64,000 nucleotides of DNA from Tillandsia leiboldiana (lineage: Eukaryota; Streptophyta; Magnoliopsida; Poales; Bromeliaceae). The notes under the pieces are model-generated. The model made no database searches, was not told the DNA's origin, and saw only the letters and a list, made by a program, of their open reading frames with translations. Shown here piece after piece: positions 62,865 to 64,000 of the stretch; the stretch's first letter is position 1, and each line of letters begins with the position of its first letter. The stretch is from NCBI GenBank assembly GCA_029204045.2, contig JAQNDB010000454.1, positions 1-64,000 on the forward strand, written 5' to 3'. The translations under genes were made by a program, and so were the position numbers.

Positions 62865-64000
62865 TGTGGTGACCCAGATCTCTGCAGGGCTTCTACAGTG
62901 CGATTAGCAGCTTCTGGAGGCCTATGTGGCATGTCGGCGGTGTTTCTGCACCCATTTGGACTCAAGTGATGGACTTCGGGTGTATAATGGATCACGTGAG
63001 TGGTCGGAGGACCCCGTCGGATGTTTAGAAGTGGTTTCGCGCGAAATGGTTATTAAAATTGGACTCAGCGCGAAATTTGAGTAAAGAACACTTCTCCGGG
63101 AATTTTCGGCAAATTTTAGAAGAGGAATTTGGCAAATCGGACTTCGGATTTGGATTCAGCGCGCGAAAACGGTCAAGATGGACTATTTACTTGTATTTTT
63201 CGGAGCCCGGATGACCCGGCACGGATTTCGAGGTATTTGGTACTGTTCCGGCCGCCGGAGGGGCGCCGGCGGCGGCGGCGGGCGGCGGAGCGCGGCGGCT
63301 GGCGGCGGCGGAGGCGCGCGGTCCACCGCGGAGGCGTGCACCCGGGCGGAGGACGCGTGGCGCCTTCAGGTTGGCCGGCGCAGTGGGCGCGGTCCACGGA
63401 AGAGGCGCGGGTGCACGGTGGACCAGGTGGCGACACGTGGCGGCTGGTTGTTGGCGGGTCCTGGTGCGCGCGGTCCACGCAGCGGCAGGGTCTGCCTCGG
63501 GATGCGTGCCCGGCACAGGGCCGCGGGCGGCGCGGCCGCGCACGTGGGCGCACGTGGGCGCGGCGTGGGCGCGGTCGGAGGCGTCGTGGGGGCGCCACGT
63601 GGCGCCCCGTGGTTGGTCGGGCGCACCGGTGCACGACCTCTGGTCGCGACACGTGGCGTCCCGTGGTTCGTCGCGGTGCGTGCGCCGGGTGCGGGGAGCA
63701 GGAATGGGACGCGTGGCGGGCCTAGGGGATTTCGGGCGTGAACAGTAACGGGCCCGGCCCGTTACTGTAGCAGCCCGGAATGCCAAGCGCCCGAAACTTT
63801 GGGCCAAAAGTCCAAAATTCGGATTTTTCGGGCTGGGCCTATAAATAGCTGTTTGTGGGGGAGTTTTGCCCCCTTTCCCGAGCTCCCCTGCCCATGGCCC
63901 CTTTAGCAAAGTTGGAGATCTTCATCTTGCGCATCTTCTGGCAGAGGCCCAGATTTTTTGGAAGCCGCGGCGTCGACGACTTCGGCATCGGAGCGCAGTG
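62865..64000 (+). repeat. 3' LTR of element U, cut by the window end
   Basis: It matches 58026-59162 with about half a dozen differences that I can see, for example GTGATCGG/GTGGTCGG, GGCACGGGG/GGCACAGGG and a one-base indel after TAGCTGT. This indicates a recent insertion. Confidence 0.92.

Larger units (their letters stand above)
58026..64000 (+). mobile_element. U: Tekay/Del-like gypsy element, young LTRs, degenerate coding region
   Basis: A plus-strand element inserted in the envelope-like ORF of element 5; the left flank is ACCGT (58021-58025). It has a 5' LTR (58026-60030), a primer site, a 2.8-kb interior with gag-pol relics, a purine tract and the first 1136 bases of a 3' LTR. The interior is too short for gag-pol and full of stops, while the two LTRs are almost identical, so it moved with borrowed proteins. 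Confidence 0.9.

Overview
This is a gene-poor, transposon-packed stretch of a flowering-plant nuclear genome. I see no host gene. Almost every base belongs to nested LTR retrotransposons. The primer-binding sites I can read are complementary to the 3' end of plant initiator tRNA-Met (TGGTATCAGAGC). The species cannot be named from this sequence.

Three kinds of element make up the window. (1) SIRE/Maximus-like Ty1/copia elements carry gag, pol and an extra envelope-like gene. Family A comprises element 1 (3076-18428, minus), element 2 (18429-27716, minus), element 3 (27717-36309, plus), element 5 (43936-58025, minus, interrupted) and one solo LTR. Family B is element 4 (36310-43070, plus), which keeps gag and the envelope-like gene but has no pol. 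(2) Tekay/Del-like Ty3/gypsy elements have long LTRs starting TGTCACGCCCC on the strand opposite to transcription. They are T-prime (1-3075, minus, old), T (45123-56106, minus, young, almost non-coding, full of minisatellites), U (58026 to the window end, plus, young LTRs, ruined coding region), a 4.1-kb solo LTR (12653-16783) and a fragment (43071-43935). (3) A 576-bp Cassandra-type TRIM with 5S rRNA-like sequence in identical 177-bp LTRs sits at 26205-26780.

Nesting is shown by 5-bp target duplications: AAGGC (gypsy solo LTR in gag of element 1), CATAC (Cassandra in the LTR of element 2), GTTCG (solo copia LTR in the LTR of element 3) and TTCTA (T in the LTR of element 5). The ends of element 1 do not share a duplication, and elements 2, 3 and 4 all lack their left parts. 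One LTR-LTR recombination at the 18428/18429 junction would explain all of this.

The most unusual signals are non-coding and occur in both copia families. (a) The LTR leader carries an array of small stem-loops with a constant TGGATT loop and different but self-complementary stems. (b) U3 carries CCGG-centred palindromes (GATCCGGATC in family A, GTACCGGWAC in family B) in pairs about 20 bp apart, repeated about every 61 bp, upstream of a TATA box. (c) The same palindromes, with the same spacing, stand before a second TATA box inside the element. That box is followed by a 5' leader with a ~365-385-bp intron-like segment and the envelope-like ORF. The envelope-like gene therefore looks like an independent transcription unit using a copy of the LTR enhancer module.

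Coding capacity is poor. Only the shortened envelope-like ORF of element 3 is fully open. Both 5'-complete copia elements (1 and 2) have lost the protease region, so mobilisation would have to be in trans.
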